A stretch of DNA of 64,000 nt from QYOJ01 sp964616825 (GTDB lineage Bacteria > Bacteroidota > Bacteroidia > Bacteroidales > FEN-979): the NCBI GenBank assembly GCA_964616825.1, contig CAZTSX010000001.1:1-64000 (forward strand), in the 5' to 3' direction. How positions within the stretch are numbered: position 1 is the stretch's first letter; every line of letters begins with the position of its first letter. The position numbers and the translations under genes were made by a program. The notes below the pieces were generated by a model, which was not told the origin of the DNA, searched no databases, and worked only from the letters and a program-made list of their open reading frames with translations. Positions 1 to 9,940 of this stretch are shown piece after piece.

Positions 1-39
1 AAGTCGTTCGACTATCTAATATCACCACTTGTATAATAG

Positions 40-60
40 CAATCCGAATTATTTGGATTG
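40..60. terminator. Hairpin upstream of the first gene
   Basis: CAATCC pairs with GGATTG at 40-45 and 55-60, and the stem can extend by two A-T pairs with one bulged G. There is no strong T run after it, so a terminator for a gene left of the window is only a guess. The rest of 1-167 holds a near-consensus -7 box (TACCTTTA, 117-124) that may serve the TonB receptor gene. Confidence 0.3.
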
Positions 61-167
61 GGTCTTGATTTCCCCTTCCGTAATAAATAATTTTGTAATT
101 TAGATTAAAATATTATTACCTTTACGACCTTTTAAGCCCAATGTAATCTAACATAAAATTGTATAGT

Positions 168-3100
168 ATGTTAAGAAAATTACTATTAGCTATTGGAATA
201 ATACTGACATCAAGCATGTTGGTATTCTCGCAATCTGGAGGTACTCTCAAAGGTAAAATCGTTGATGAGGTAACAAAAGAACCCATACCCTTTGCAAATA
301 TTGTCGTTTTGGTTGGGGGTGTTCAGATGGGTGGCGCTACCTCGGATTTTGATGGGAATTACACGATAAAACCGGTACCGGCAGGTAAGGTAGACCTGAA
401 AGCTTCCTATGTGGGATATCGTGATTTTGTCATGAACGGCATCATCATCTTTGTTGACAAGATCACGTTTCAGGATATCGATATGAGTGAATCCACCACT
501 ACCCTGAGGGAGGTAGTTGTTAAGGATTACAAGGTTCCGCTGATCTCGAAAGACCAGACGGTTTCAGGAGGAACCGTAACCCAGGACGAAATCGCCAAGA
601 TGGCCAACAAGTCCGCCGCATCTGTTGCCACAACTGTTGGTGGAGTTACAACAACCGCCAGTGGTGGAATCGCCAGTATCCGGGGTGCAAGATCAGCCAG
701 TACAGTTTATTACATTGATGGGATGCGCGTTGTAGGAAGTTCAGCGCTGCCTCAGTCTGCAATCGAACAGGTTGAGGTGATCCTGGGGGGCACACCGGCA
801 AGTTATGGTGATGCTACAGGTGGTATCATTAGTGTAACGACCAGAGGTCCTTCACGGAATTTCTCTGCCGGAATTGACCTGCAAACATCCCAATTCCTCG
901 ATCCATTCGGATATAACCGTGTTGGGTTTAACATCACCGGTCCGTTAATTTCGATGAAAGATACGGTTACCAAAACAAAAACTCCGATCATGGGTTACTT
1001 TCTTGCCGGTGACCTTACGTTCAATCAAGATGGCGCACCGAATGCAACAGGTCTTTACAAGGTAAATGATGATATGATCAATTTTCTGCGGACTAATCCA
1101 CTGCGGTTAAATGAAACCGGAGAAGCGATCCTATTCAACAGTGAGTTTCTTACCATGGATGATCTGGAGAAGACCAGAACCACGATGAATACCGACAGGT
1201 ACAATGTGCTGATGTCAGGGAAACTTGACTTCCGGCTCTCTCCGACAATCACCATGTCGTTCGGAGGAACCTTCAGGTACTTCGACAGGAACAATTTCAG
1301 TTATGGTGGATCCCTGTTGAACTACTCAAACAACAGTCACTCTCTGGGATACACCTGGCGTGTAAACGGAAGGTTCACACAGCGATTCCGCTCTTCCAGA
1401 GAGGAAAAAACCTTTGTCGACAACATCTATTATACCATTGGTGCTGACTACACACGTACCTATTTTAAGAATGAGGATGCCGAGCATAAAGAGAACCTGT
1501 TTAGATATGGGTATATTGGGAAATTCGAGACACATACCATACGGGCCTATACACCATTTATGAACTACGACTCCGTTGCCGGAAAATTAGCCTATCTCCA
1601 AAATGGTTTCCGGGATACCATTGTCAGTTATACACCTTTTGATATCAATCCCGACCTTGCTGCCTGGACATCTCAATATTATCACCTGTTTGAAAATGAT
1701 CCCGATGGCCATTACAGAAATACTGAAGAGATCATCCAGGGGAGAGGATTGATCAATGGGATGGAGCCGGATGCGGTTTATGGAATGTGGGCAAACCTGG
1801 GGAATAAGACAAATGGGTATTTTATTCAAACAACGAACCAGCTCTCCGTGAACGCCTCCTTCGCAGCCGACTTTGGGAATCACGAAATCCAGCTGGGTTT
1901 GCAGTATCAGCAACGGGGTTCATCCTATTGGAGTTCACAATCCAATGCAGCAGGATTATGGCGATTGATGTCTGGTTTGACAAACGCACAACTTGCCGAG
2001 CTGGATATCAACAACCCTCAACTTGTCTATCGGGACGGTGTGTTTATGGACACCATCTTTTATTACAGGCAATATGTCGAGCAGCTTCAACGGAATTTTG
2101 ACGTGAATCTTCGTAAAAAGCTGGGCCTACCTGTTAATGGAGTCGATTTCATTGATATCAACTCATTCGATTTCAACGCAAACTCCATCAATTATTACGA
2201 TGCCAATCAGAACCTTCATACAGTAACAATCGGGGAAGATATTTTCTCTCTTGATATGTTCAGCGCTGATGAACTTCTTGATGGTGGTGATCCAAAAGTT
2301 GGGTACAGAGGATATGACTATTTAGGGAATAAACTCTCCTCCAAACCATCGTGGGAAGAATTCTTTACCGCCAAAGACGAAGATGGAAACTTTAGCCGGC
2401 CGATTGGCGCCTATGAGCCTATCTATATCGCCGGTTACATCCAGGATAAATTTGCTTTCAAAGACCTGATCTTTAACATTGGGCTGCGTGTTGACCGTTT
2501 TGATGCCAACCAGCCGGTTCTGAAAGATCCATACCTCTTCCAGGCAGCTAAGACTGCCGGAGAAGTAGGTGAACTGAATGGTCAGCCTGTCGTTCATCCA
2601 TCTAACATCGGCAGCGACTATGTAGTCTATGTGGATGATGTGAGCAACCCGACAGAAATCACAGGTTATCGTTTGGAGAGTGACTGGTATAACCGAGAAG
2701 GTACAGTTATCACCGACCCGAAAATCCTGGATAAAGGAAACGGGATCTCACCCTATCTTATTGATCCTTCAGTCACATCAGTACAAGCCGATGTATTTAA
2801 GGATTATGAACCGCAGACCAACTTCATGCCTCGTATCTCATTTTCTTTTCCGATCTCAGACGACGCACTTTTCTATGCACACTACGATATTTTAACCCAA
2901 CGTCCGACATCCGGAAACGTCATCAATCCGATTAGTTATTATTTCATCCGGACATCTGCTTCCGGAACGCTTCCCAATCCGGCGCTCCAGCCACAAAAAA
3001 CAATCGATTATGAGTTGGGTTTCCAGCAGAAGATCAACAATGCATCATCCCTGAAACTTGCCGTTTTTTATCGCGAAATGCGGGATGAAATCCAGCAGTA

Positions 3101-3881
3101 CAGGTTAACCGGTGCCTATCCAAGAACCTACTATTCATATACGAACATTGACTTTGGTACAGTGAAAGGATTGACGGTGACATATGACCTGCGCAGGACC
3201 AATAACGCCAGGCTGAGGTTTAGTTATACCCTTCAGTTTGCTGAAGGAACAGGTTCGGACCCAGATGCCGCTCGAGCTATCATACGCTCCGAGCAACCCA
3301 ACCTGAGAACGTTGAATCCGCTGAGTTTTGACCGTCGTCATCAATTTAACATCAGCTTTGACTATCGTTGGGGTCAGGGAAAAGATTATAACGGACCGGT
3401 CATCAACAGGAAGAAGAGTGGTAAAGCGCCTGTTCAGTTTCTTTCCAACTTTGGAGGTAACTTCACTATCACAGGTGGTTCAGGAACACCTTACACCAAA
3501 TCAAGTAAAATTGAGCCATACGGTGCAATGGGCCCGATCAAGGGAACAATCAACGGAGCCAGATTGCCCTGGCAGTTTGTCATCAACATGCGTATCGATA
3601 AAGAGTTCATGTTCTCTATGGGCAAACGTAAAAAAGGAGCCAGCATAGATGTTTACCTGGATATCCTGAACCTCCTTAATACGAAGAATGTAACCAGGGT
3701 ATATCCTGCCACAGGCTCAGCCGAGGATGACGGATACCTCTCTGCTCCGGAATATCAAAACCAGATCAACCAGCAGGTGAGCTCTCAAGCTTATAGGGAC
3801 CTCTATTCAGTATGGATTGCTAATCCATATAACTATAGTTCTCCCCGCCAGATCAGGTTAGGTGTCATGTTCAATTTCTAA
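168..3881 (+). CDS. TonB-dependent outer-membrane receptor with carboxypeptidase-like regulatory domain
   Basis: A 1237-residue outer-membrane receptor, expected to bring a ligand across the outer membrane using TonB energy; the ligand cannot be read from sequence. Seen: signal peptide MLRKLLLAIGIILTSSMLVF, a beta-sandwich CarboxypepD_reg-like domain (about residues 25-110, GKIVDEVTKEPIPFANI), a plug domain (about 125-225, with SIRGARSASTVYYIDG and QVEVILGGTPASYGDA), then a long barrel ending in GVMFNF, the usual C-terminal aromatic. An in-frame TTG at 159 would add three residues, but ATG 168 starts the signal peptide cleanly. It lies directly upstream of a giant secreted protein and a PorV-like barrel and is probably cotranscribed with them. 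No SusD partner is present, so it is not a classical Sus pair. Confidence 0.9.
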   Translation: MLRKLLLAIGIILTSSMLVFSQSGGTLKGKIVDEVTKEPIPFANIVVLVGGVQMGGATSDFDGNYTIKPVPAGKVDLKASYVGYRDFVMNGIIIFVDKITFQDIDMSESTTTLREVVVKDYKVPLISKDQTVSGGTVTQDEIAKMANKSAASVATTVGGVTTTASGGIASIRGARSASTVYYIDGMRVVGSSALPQSAIEQVEVILGGTPASYGDATGGIISVTTRGPSRNFSAGIDLQTSQFLDPFGYNRVGFNITGPLISMKDTVTKTKTPIMGYFLAGDLTFNQDGAPNATGLYKVNDDMINFLRTNPLRLNETGEAILFNSEFLTMDDLEKTRTTMNTDRYNVLMSGKLDFRLSPTITMSFGGTFRYFDRNNFSYGGSLLNYSNNSHSLGYTWRVNGRFTQRFRSSREEKTFVDNIYYTIGADYTRTYFKNEDAEHKENLFRYGYIGKFETHTIRAYTPFMNYDSVAGKLAYLQNGFRDTIVSYTPFDINPDLAAWTSQYYHLFENDPDGHYRNTEEIIQGRGLINGMEPDAVYGMWANLGNKTNGYFIQTTNQLSVNASFAADFGNHEIQLGLQYQQRGSSYWSSQSNAAGLWRLMSGLTNAQLAELDINNPQLVYRDGVFMDTIFYYRQYVEQLQRNFDVNLRKKLGLPVNGVDFIDINSFDFNANSINYYDANQNLHTVTIGEDIFSLDMFSADELLDGGDPKVGYRGYDYLGNKLSSKPSWEEFFTAKDEDGNFSRPIGAYEPIYIAGYIQDKFAFKDLIFNIGLRVDRFDANQPVLKDPYLFQAAKTAGEVGELNGQPVVHPSNIGSDYVVYVDDVSNPTEITGYRLESDWYNREGTVITDPKILDKGNGISPYLIDPSVTSVQADVFKDYEPQTNFMPRISFSFPISDDALFYAHYDILTQRPTSGNVINPISYYFIRTSASGTLPNPALQPQKTIDYELGFQQKINNASSLKLAVFYREMRDEIQQYRLTGAYPRTYYSYTNIDFGTVKGLTVTYDLRRTNNARLRFSYTLQFAEGTGSDPDAARAIIRSEQPNLRTLNPLSFDRRHQFNISFDYRWGQGKDYNGPVINRKKSGKAPVQFLSNFGGNFTITGGSGTPYTKSSKIEPYGAMGPIKGTINGARLPWQFVINMRIDKEFMFSMGKRKKGASIDVYLDILNLLNTKNVTRVYPATGSAEDDGYLSAPEYQNQINQQVSSQAYRDLYSVWIANPYNYSSPRQIRLGVMFNF

Positions 3882-3900
3882 CAAGGGGAGGATATATCAT

Positions 3901-6900
3901 ATGGTGAAGACAATTAGTATCAGTATATTCAAAAATATCAGGACTATGAAAAATATACTTCGTTTCTTACTCATTTCGTTTTGTTTCCTGTTGGTGCTTC
4001 AGCCTTCTGCTTTTTCCAGGGAGAAGATCAAAGCTGGCACAAAGAGCTCAAATACAATCAAGGAGATTGCAGCAGGTTGCGACCCCGGTTCAGACTACAA
4101 GTACCTTGACCTGAATAACGTAAGAACACTAATGTTTTCTTACGGGAATGGGTGGTTTCTGGAAGATGCTGAGTATGAGATACCAAAAGGATCCAGGAAG
4201 ATGTCGATGTTCTCTACCTCGTTATGGATCGGTGGGATCGATATCAACAACAACCTGAAACTGGCAGCTTATCGGTACGGACAGGGTCCCACTACCTCAG
4301 CAGCGCATACCAAGAATGACTTCTGGCCCGGACCGTTGACCATTGACGGAACTGCTGCTATTGATGCAGATGTTTGTGCTCAATACGACCATCTTTATCC
4401 AATCACCCGGGCTGAGGTGCAAGAGTTCCTGGCCTGGTGGGGGAGTAAAGATGAGTATCCCGATTATCAGATCCCCAGATCCATCCTGGAGTGGCCGGCG
4501 CATGGTGACAGGGCTAAAGGACAAGCCTATTACCTGGCTCCCTTCTATGATGAAGATGGAGATGGTACATATGATCCCTATAACGGGGACTATCCATACT
4601 ATGACCTGGATAACAGCCTCTGTCCTACAAACCTGAAGCCTGGAGAGCGTTTGGCCAGAGCACATCTCAGGAATGGAGAAGCTAATGATACCCTCGGTAT
4701 CCTTGTTGACCAGGTTATCAAAGGTGATCAAACCCTGTGGAGTGTATATAACGACAAAGGAAACTACCACTCCGAAACAGAAGGTGAACCCATCGGTATG
4801 GAGATTCGTGGTCAGTATTTTTCGTTTGCTACAAACGATGAGATCAACGACATGACATTCTACAGCTATGAGATCATTAACAGATCAACCTATAAACTGA
4901 CCGGCACATACTTCAGTCAGTGGGTTGATCCAGACCTTGGTTATGCTGCCGACGATTATGTAGGATGTGATGTGAAACGTGGTTTGGGATACTGTTATAA
5001 TGGAAGACCTATTGATGGAACCGGACAGATCTGGGCCTATGGAGCACATCCTCCGGCCGTTGGTGTCGACTTCTTCCAGGGACCATATATGGACCCGGAC
5101 CAACGGGATAACCCCAGATTCACAGGAGACTGCTCTATCCTGACAAGCGAATATCCACTCGATCAGAATGCCATCAACGGAGCCCCCGCCGGATATGGCG
5201 ATGGTATCGTTGACAATGAGCGATACGGTATGAGACGATTTGTCTATCACAACAACAGCCTTTCCGGAGTCCCCCAATATATGCAGGACCCGGATTATGC
5301 TCCGGAGTATTACCTTTTCCTGCGAGGGATATGGAAAGATCTTGAAACAATGATCTATGGTGGAAATGCACATATCCTTGCGGGAGGAGTTGGACCCGAA
5401 TGTGATTTTATGTTTCCTGGAGATTCAGATATCTGTGACTGGGGAACGGATGGCCAGCCACCCAATGGCGATAAATACTGGACAGAGGAGACAGCAGGAA
5501 ACAACCCGAGTGACCGCCGCTTTATGCAATCAGCCGGGCCCTTCACCCTGAATCCTGGCGCCTGTAACTACATTACCGTTGGAATCCCCTGGGCCAGGAC
5601 AATTGCCGGCACACCATTTGATGCTGTCGAGAAACTTCGTGTGGTTGATGATAAATGCCAGAGTCTGTTCGACAACTGCTTTGCCGTGTTAAATGGTCCC
5701 AATGCACCTGACCTGACTATTCAGGAGATGAGCAAAAAACTGATCATTTATATCACTAACCGTAAAATCAACGACGCAGGGAATAACTATCAGGAGAGAT
5801 ATGTTGAGTATGACCCCAACATCCCGAATCCCGACACGTTACCCCACAACCAACGTAACGACTCTCTCTATCGGTTTGAGGGTTATATTGTATACCAGTT
5901 GAAAGATGCAACTGTTAGTGCAGCTGACCTGGGTGATCCCACAAAAGCGCGACAGGTATTTCAGTGCGACATCAAGAATAATGTAACTAAGCTGGTAAAT
6001 TGGACCCTTGATCAGAACCTTGGTGGCAATGTGGGAGAGGTGATGGTTAATGGTACAAATGAAGGAATCCTGCATTCCTTCATTCTTGAAGAGGATGCGT
6101 TTGCAACAGGCGACCTGGCCCTGATCAATCACAAGCAATATTATTTTATGGCTATAGCTTATGCGTATAATGAGTATAAGCCTTACAGCCAAACTATACA
6201 AGGATTGGATGGCCAGAAACTTCCATTCCTTTCCGGCCGGAGCAATCTTAAATCTTATACCGGGATCCCACACATTCCACTGAATGACATTCCTAACTCA
6301 GTTTATGGCGAGGGCCCGACCATTACCCGGATTCAGGGCCAGGGGAACGGTGGCAAAATCCTTCAGCTGGATCCCGCTACAATCCAGGAGATACTCTCTA
6401 AGCCTCCTGCCAGCAGCACGAACCAATATGGTGGTCCGGATTATCCAATTGCCTATAAGGCTAAGTATTTGACCGGATACGGTCCGCTGAATGTAAAAGT
6501 AGTTGACCCGCTGAATGTCATCGCCAGCGATTATATCCTGGCCTTTGATTCAATGATTCCCGGGCCACCGAACCCGACCTTTACCAACCCGGATATCATG
6601 TTTGGTAATTGGATCATGTCGGATACAAGAACCGGACATGTTTACCACTCGGATACAACGACCATCTATCCATATGAACAACTCTTCCTCGATCTTGGTA
6701 TAGCTGTTGAGATCGCCCAGATCCCGAATCCGGGCGACACCTTGCCGGGAGCCGTTCATACAGATAACAATGGTTTGTTATCCGCTCCTCCTGCTGTTTA
6801 TGAGGATCCCTCTCATCGCTGGTTAAGTGGTGTACCGGACTGGGATAACCCACCTTCCCTTCCCATGAACTGGATCAGATCAGGTACCTATAACGGTGGT

Positions 6901-8223
6901 GGCAACTCAGCATTATTCGATTGGGATATGGCCGCTAACTACGCGTGGGATCCAAACAAGAACTTCCAGCAGATCCAGGTTGTTGCCAAAGTGATACCGA
7001 TAATTGGAAATGTATCCGGTGGGACCTGGGCGCCTTACTCCATGTGTGCTTTTGGCCAGCAAATCCCTGTCGGACCGGCATATACATCAAACTCCAAGAA
7101 GTTTAACAAACTGTTCAACCTGGCCAGTGTGGATATTGTCATCACTCCGGATAAGAACCTCTGGACAAGGGCTCCGGTAATCGAGATGTGTGCCGACTCC
7201 CTGATCGCCGAAGGACGTGCCCGTCAATACGATTTGCGTAAAGGAAAATCGGTGAATGTTGATGGAGATACCGGGGTGGTTCATGCTGACCCGATGTACT
7301 GGTCAAACTATATTTCAGAATATGGTATGGGCTGGTTCCCGGGTTATGCCATTAACCTGGAGACAGGTGAAAGGCTCAACATCATGTTTGCTGAGAACTC
7401 CTGGCAGGTTGCTGACAATGGACGCGACATGCTCTGGAATCCATCGTCAAATATCTTTGATCCCGCATTCAATCCGGTATTCGGTGGACAACATTACGTC
7501 TACATCATGGCTCACAGGGACCTTACACTGGATACAATCAATCTTAACTTCCCGGCTTATGATGCAGGCAAGAAACTTTTCTCGATTTTGAGACTGAAGA
7601 AATTGGATAATATCTACAAAACCCGTGCATATGCGTCAGCTATGTGGGTGAATATTCCACTTTCTGTTGAAGGAGAGCCCTGGCTGAGTAATCGTGTTGA
7701 GATTGCGATTCGTGTTGCCAAACCCTACCAGAGATACTACTCTGAAGCCATTCCGGATAGCATTGTGGATACGGCTCAAAACCGGGCATGGCCACTCTAT
7801 GTCTTCAGCACGGATGCCATTGCAACTTCAATGAACAACTATTCCAAAATGGAGACCGACCTTGACCTGATCAATGTCGTACCCAATCCCTATTATGCAT
7901 ATGATGATTACGAGCGTAATCAGCTGGACAACAGAATCAAGATCGTCAACCTGCCTACCAAGTGCACGGTAACGATCTACGACCTGAGCGGAACAGTGAT
8001 TCGTCAGTTTAAGGTAGACAAAGCAGGGATCACCTTGCCGAGAGCCTCCACTGCCGGTCTCAATACCGATGCGAAAACCTCTGTCGACTGGGATATGAAA
8101 AACTTCGCCGGAATTCCGATTGCCGGCGGCGTATACCTGATCCATGTGAAAGCAGATGGCCTGGGTGAGCGAACGCTTAAATGGTTTGGTATCCTGCGAC
8201 CTATTGACCTGAACTCGTTATAG
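3901..8223 (+). CDS. Very large secreted protein with C-terminal FlgD-like/T9SS-type sorting region
   Basis: About 1440 residues, function unknown. Seen: a signal peptide (MKNILRFLLISFCFLLVL then PSAFS), an N-terminal block with LWIGGIDINNNLKLAA and DFWPGPLTIDG, long regions without a domain I recognise, and a C-terminal Ig-like segment (VTIYDLSGTVIRQF ... GGVYLIHVKA) like FlgD or T9SS C-terminal domains. From memory, the LWIGG/FWPGP signature recurs in uncharacterised T9SS-associated proteins of Bacteroidota. Start: ATG 3901 follows a strong purine stretch, AAGGGGAGG (3883-3891), at good spacing. ATG 3946 is the alternative and gives a shorter signal peptide. The gene begins 19 bases after the TonB receptor and ends just before the PorV-like gene. 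Inferred: surface-exposed or secreted cargo of a dedicated cassette. It ends in LRPIDLNSL rather than a typical basic tail. Confidence 0.75.
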   Translation: MVKTISISIFKNIRTMKNILRFLLISFCFLLVLQPSAFSREKIKAGTKSSNTIKEIAAGCDPGSDYKYLDLNNVRTLMFSYGNGWFLEDAEYEIPKGSRKMSMFSTSLWIGGIDINNNLKLAAYRYGQGPTTSAAHTKNDFWPGPLTIDGTAAIDADVCAQYDHLYPITRAEVQEFLAWWGSKDEYPDYQIPRSILEWPAHGDRAKGQAYYLAPFYDEDGDGTYDPYNGDYPYYDLDNSLCPTNLKPGERLARAHLRNGEANDTLGILVDQVIKGDQTLWSVYNDKGNYHSETEGEPIGMEIRGQYFSFATNDEINDMTFYSYEIINRSTYKLTGTYFSQWVDPDLGYAADDYVGCDVKRGLGYCYNGRPIDGTGQIWAYGAHPPAVGVDFFQGPYMDPDQRDNPRFTGDCSILTSEYPLDQNAINGAPAGYGDGIVDNERYGMRRFVYHNNSLSGVPQYMQDPDYAPEYYLFLRGIWKDLETMIYGGNAHILAGGVGPECDFMFPGDSDICDWGTDGQPPNGDKYWTEETAGNNPSDRRFMQSAGPFTLNPGACNYITVGIPWARTIAGTPFDAVEKLRVVDDKCQSLFDNCFAVLNGPNAPDLTIQEMSKKLIIYITNRKINDAGNNYQERYVEYDPNIPNPDTLPHNQRNDSLYRFEGYIVYQLKDATVSAADLGDPTKARQVFQCDIKNNVTKLVNWTLDQNLGGNVGEVMVNGTNEGILHSFILEEDAFATGDLALINHKQYYFMAIAYAYNEYKPYSQTIQGLDGQKLPFLSGRSNLKSYTGIPHIPLNDIPNSVYGEGPTITRIQGQGNGGKILQLDPATIQEILSKPPASSTNQYGGPDYPIAYKAKYLTGYGPLNVKVVDPLNVIASDYILAFDSMIPGPPNPTFTNPDIMFGNWIMSDTRTGHVYHSDTTTIYPYEQLFLDLGIAVEIAQIPNPGDTLPGAVHTDNNGLLSAPPAVYEDPSHRWLSGVPDWDNPPSLPMNWIRSGTYNGGGNSALFDWDMAANYAWDPNKNFQQIQVVAKVIPIIGNVSGGTWAPYSMCAFGQQIPVGPAYTSNSKKFNKLFNLASVDIVITPDKNLWTRAPVIEMCADSLIAEGRARQYDLRKGKSVNVDGDTGVVHADPMYWSNYISEYGMGWFPGYAINLETGERLNIMFAENSWQVADNGRDMLWNPSSNIFDPAFNPVFGGQHYVYIMAHRDLTLDTINLNFPAYDAGKKLFSILRLKKLDNIYKTRAYASAMWVNIPLSVEGEPWLSNRVEIAIRVAKPYQRYYSEAIPDSIVDTAQNRAWPLYVFSTDAIATSMNNYSKMETDLDLINVVPNPYYAYDDYERNQLDNRIKIVNLPTKCTVTIYDLSGTVIRQFKVDKAGITLPRASTAGLNTDAKTSVDWDMKNFAGIPIAGGVYLIHVKADGLGERTLKWFGILRPIDLNSL

Positions 8224-8265
8224 TGATATATGAAAAACATGTTTCAACATAAAAAATACAACATT

Positions 8266-9342
8266 ATGAAAAACATATATAGCATTTTACTGGCTTTTTT
8301 CCTGGCAGTTTTGATTCTGTACCCGACAGATACGGTTACAGCCGGGAACAAAGACCGTTCAGGTCAGGCTGGCGCATCTGAGCTTCTCATCAACCCATGG
8401 GCCAAAAGCTCAGCCTGGGGTGGTGTCGGAACCTCTTGCACCCATGGGCTGGAAGCATTATTTACCAACATTGCCGGTACGGCCTTTACAACCGGCACCG
8501 AAATCGTTTTCTCCTATACAAACTGGCTTCAGGGCTCAGGCGTTAACATCTACTCGTTTGGTCTGAGCCAGAAATTGGGATCGAATAAAGGAGTTCTGAC
8601 AGTCGCCGTGATGTCAATGAATTTTGGAGAAATTGACATTACAACAACCAACTCTCCGGAAGGGGGTCTGGGAACCTTTAAACCTTCCTATATGAACATC
8701 AACCTGGGCTATGCGAAAGCATTCTCGAACAGCATATATGGAGGTATCGCCATCAAAATTATTTCCGAATCAATCTCTGACGCCAGTGCTTTGGGGATTG
8801 CACTTGATGCCGGAGTTCAGTATGTTACCGGGGAGAAAGACCAGCTGAAATTTGGCGTGGCCCTGAAGAATGTGGGAGCGCCCATGCGGTTTTCAGGCGA
8901 CGGCCTCTCCTTCCGTGGAATTATCCCCGGACATGGAAACGACAATGACCTCTTTACAGTCTCTCAGCGCTCAGAGAAATATGAGCTTCCGGCTACGCTC
9001 AGAATCGGTGCATCATACGATTTCAATATCGGAGAGATGCACCGGATCACCCTGGCAGGAAACTTTAACTCCAACTCCTTTACCAAAGACCAGTTTATGT
9101 TGGGTCTGGAATATGCACTGAAATACTACCTCTCACTCAGGGCTGCATATACATACCAGGGAGGGATGTTTGAATCAAACGTAGTAGACAGAGGAACTGT
9201 ATTCACTGGCCCTACAGCTGGATTCACGGTTTCAGTTCCGTTCAACAGAGAAAAAAATACAGGAATTGGCATCGACTACTCCTACCGGGCTACAAACCCC
9301 TTTGGGGGAGTGCATAACGTAGGTTTAACACTTAACTTTTAA
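8266..9342 (+). CDS. PorV/PorQ-family outer-membrane barrel protein
   Basis: A 358-residue protein: signal peptide (MKNIYSILLAFFLAVLIL), then a FadL-like barrel with the PorV-family opening (INPWAKSSAWGGVGTS ... EALFTNIAGTA) and a C-terminal strand ending in GLTLNF. Known: PorV (LptO) is the outer-membrane shuttle that binds T9SS cargo C-terminal domains, and PorQ is part of the attachment complex; many paralogs have no assigned role. Its place after a putative T9SS cargo suggests that it handles that cargo. ATG 8230 is an alternative start that adds 12 residues (MKNMFQHKKYNI); 8266 gives the better signal peptide. A hairpin terminator follows at 9392-9422. Confidence 0.85.
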   Translation: MKNIYSILLAFFLAVLILYPTDTVTAGNKDRSGQAGASELLINPWAKSSAWGGVGTSCTHGLEALFTNIAGTAFTTGTEIVFSYTNWLQGSGVNIYSFGLSQKLGSNKGVLTVAVMSMNFGEIDITTTNSPEGGLGTFKPSYMNINLGYAKAFSNSIYGGIAIKIISESISDASALGIALDAGVQYVTGEKDQLKFGVALKNVGAPMRFSGDGLSFRGIIPGHGNDNDLFTVSQRSEKYELPATLRIGASYDFNIGEMHRITLAGNFNSNSFTKDQFMLGLEYALKYYLSLRAAYTYQGGMFESNVVDRGTVFTGPTAGFTVSVPFNREKNTGIGIDYSYRATNPFGGVHNVGLTLNF

Positions 9343-9391
9343 AACAGACGCTACTGCAAATCTAGGTTTTCTCAACCTATTATTTCATAGA

Positions 9392-9422
9392 GCAAAAGGG
9401 CCCTTATTCAAGGGTCTTTTGC
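9392..9422 (+). terminator. Hairpin terminator after the PorV-like gene
   Basis: GCAAAAG (9392-9398) pairs with CTTTTGC (9416-9422), and CCCTT pairs with AAGGG inside, leaving a small internal mismatch and a loop of about five bases. A second small hairpin (TAGGTT/AACCTA, 9363-9379) sits just upstream. It separates the three-gene cassette from greA. Confidence 0.6.
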
Positions 9423-9427
9423 CTTGT

Positions 9428-9435
9428 TATATTTG
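9428..9435 (+). promoter_or_regulatory. -7 box of greA (TATATTTG)
   Basis: Exact match to the Bacteroidota -7 consensus TAnnTTTG, with about 20 bases between it and the greA ATG. No clear -33 TTTG lies at the usual distance. Confidence 0.5.
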
Positions 9436-9455
9436 CAGGATAAACTAATGAAGCC

Positions 9456-9938
9456 ATGTCGGATATAAATTACTTCACACCGGAAGGTTTAGAGAATCTC
9501 AAAGAGGAGCTAAAGCAGTTGACAACTGTTGAACGCCCCGCCATATCCAAACAAATTGCAGAAGCAAGGGATAAAGGTGATCTGTCGGAGAATGCCGAAT
9601 ACGCTGCAGCGAAAGATGCACAATCTCTTCTTGAGTTGAGGATCTCAAAATTACAGGATACTATTAACAGTGCCAGGTTGATTGATGAAACAAAACTGGA
9701 TGATTCAAAGGTGCTCATTTTTTCCACGGTGAAGCTGAAAAATATGCAGAATGGAGCGACTGTATGTTATACCCTTGTGCAGGAGAATGAGTCGAATGTG
9801 AAAGAAGGCAAGATATCCGTGAATTCCCCGATTGCGAAAGGTATCCTGGGGAGATCCATTGGAGAGAAAGTCGACATTACAGTTCCTGCCGGTATCATCT
9901 CTTTTGAGATCATGGAAATTTCCAGAAATAACGGTTAG
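9456..9938 (+). CDS. greA: Transcription elongation factor GreA
   Basis: A 160-residue protein of the usual GreA length. It rescues backtracked RNA polymerase by stimulating cleavage of the 3' end of the transcript. Seen: N-terminal coiled coil with the family signature (YFTPEGLENLKEELKQL, then ARDKGDLSENAEYAAAKD) bearing the acidic tip, and a C-terminal FKBP-like domain (SPIAKGILGRSIGEKVDI). It is followed two bases later by a HIT-family gene, a pairing common in Bacteroidota, and is probably cotranscribed with it. Confidence 0.97.
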   Translation: MSDINYFTPEGLENLKEELKQLTTVERPAISKQIAEARDKGDLSENAEYAAAKDAQSLLELRISKLQDTINSARLIDETKLDDSKVLIFSTVKLKNMQNGATVCYTLVQENESNVKEGKISVNSPIAKGILGRSIGEKVDITVPAGIISFEIMEISRNNG

Positions 9939-9940
9939 TC

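Noticed and set aside
4297..4770. Long open frame on the minus strand inside the giant secreted protein gene
   Set aside because: It is antisense to a well-supported gene, has no recognisable domain, and similar shadow frames occur throughout the well-coded genes here.
9363..9379. Small TAGGTT/AACCTA hairpin as a riboswitch or regulatory RNA
   Set aside because: It is a six-base stem next to a plain terminator, with nothing else to support an RNA element.
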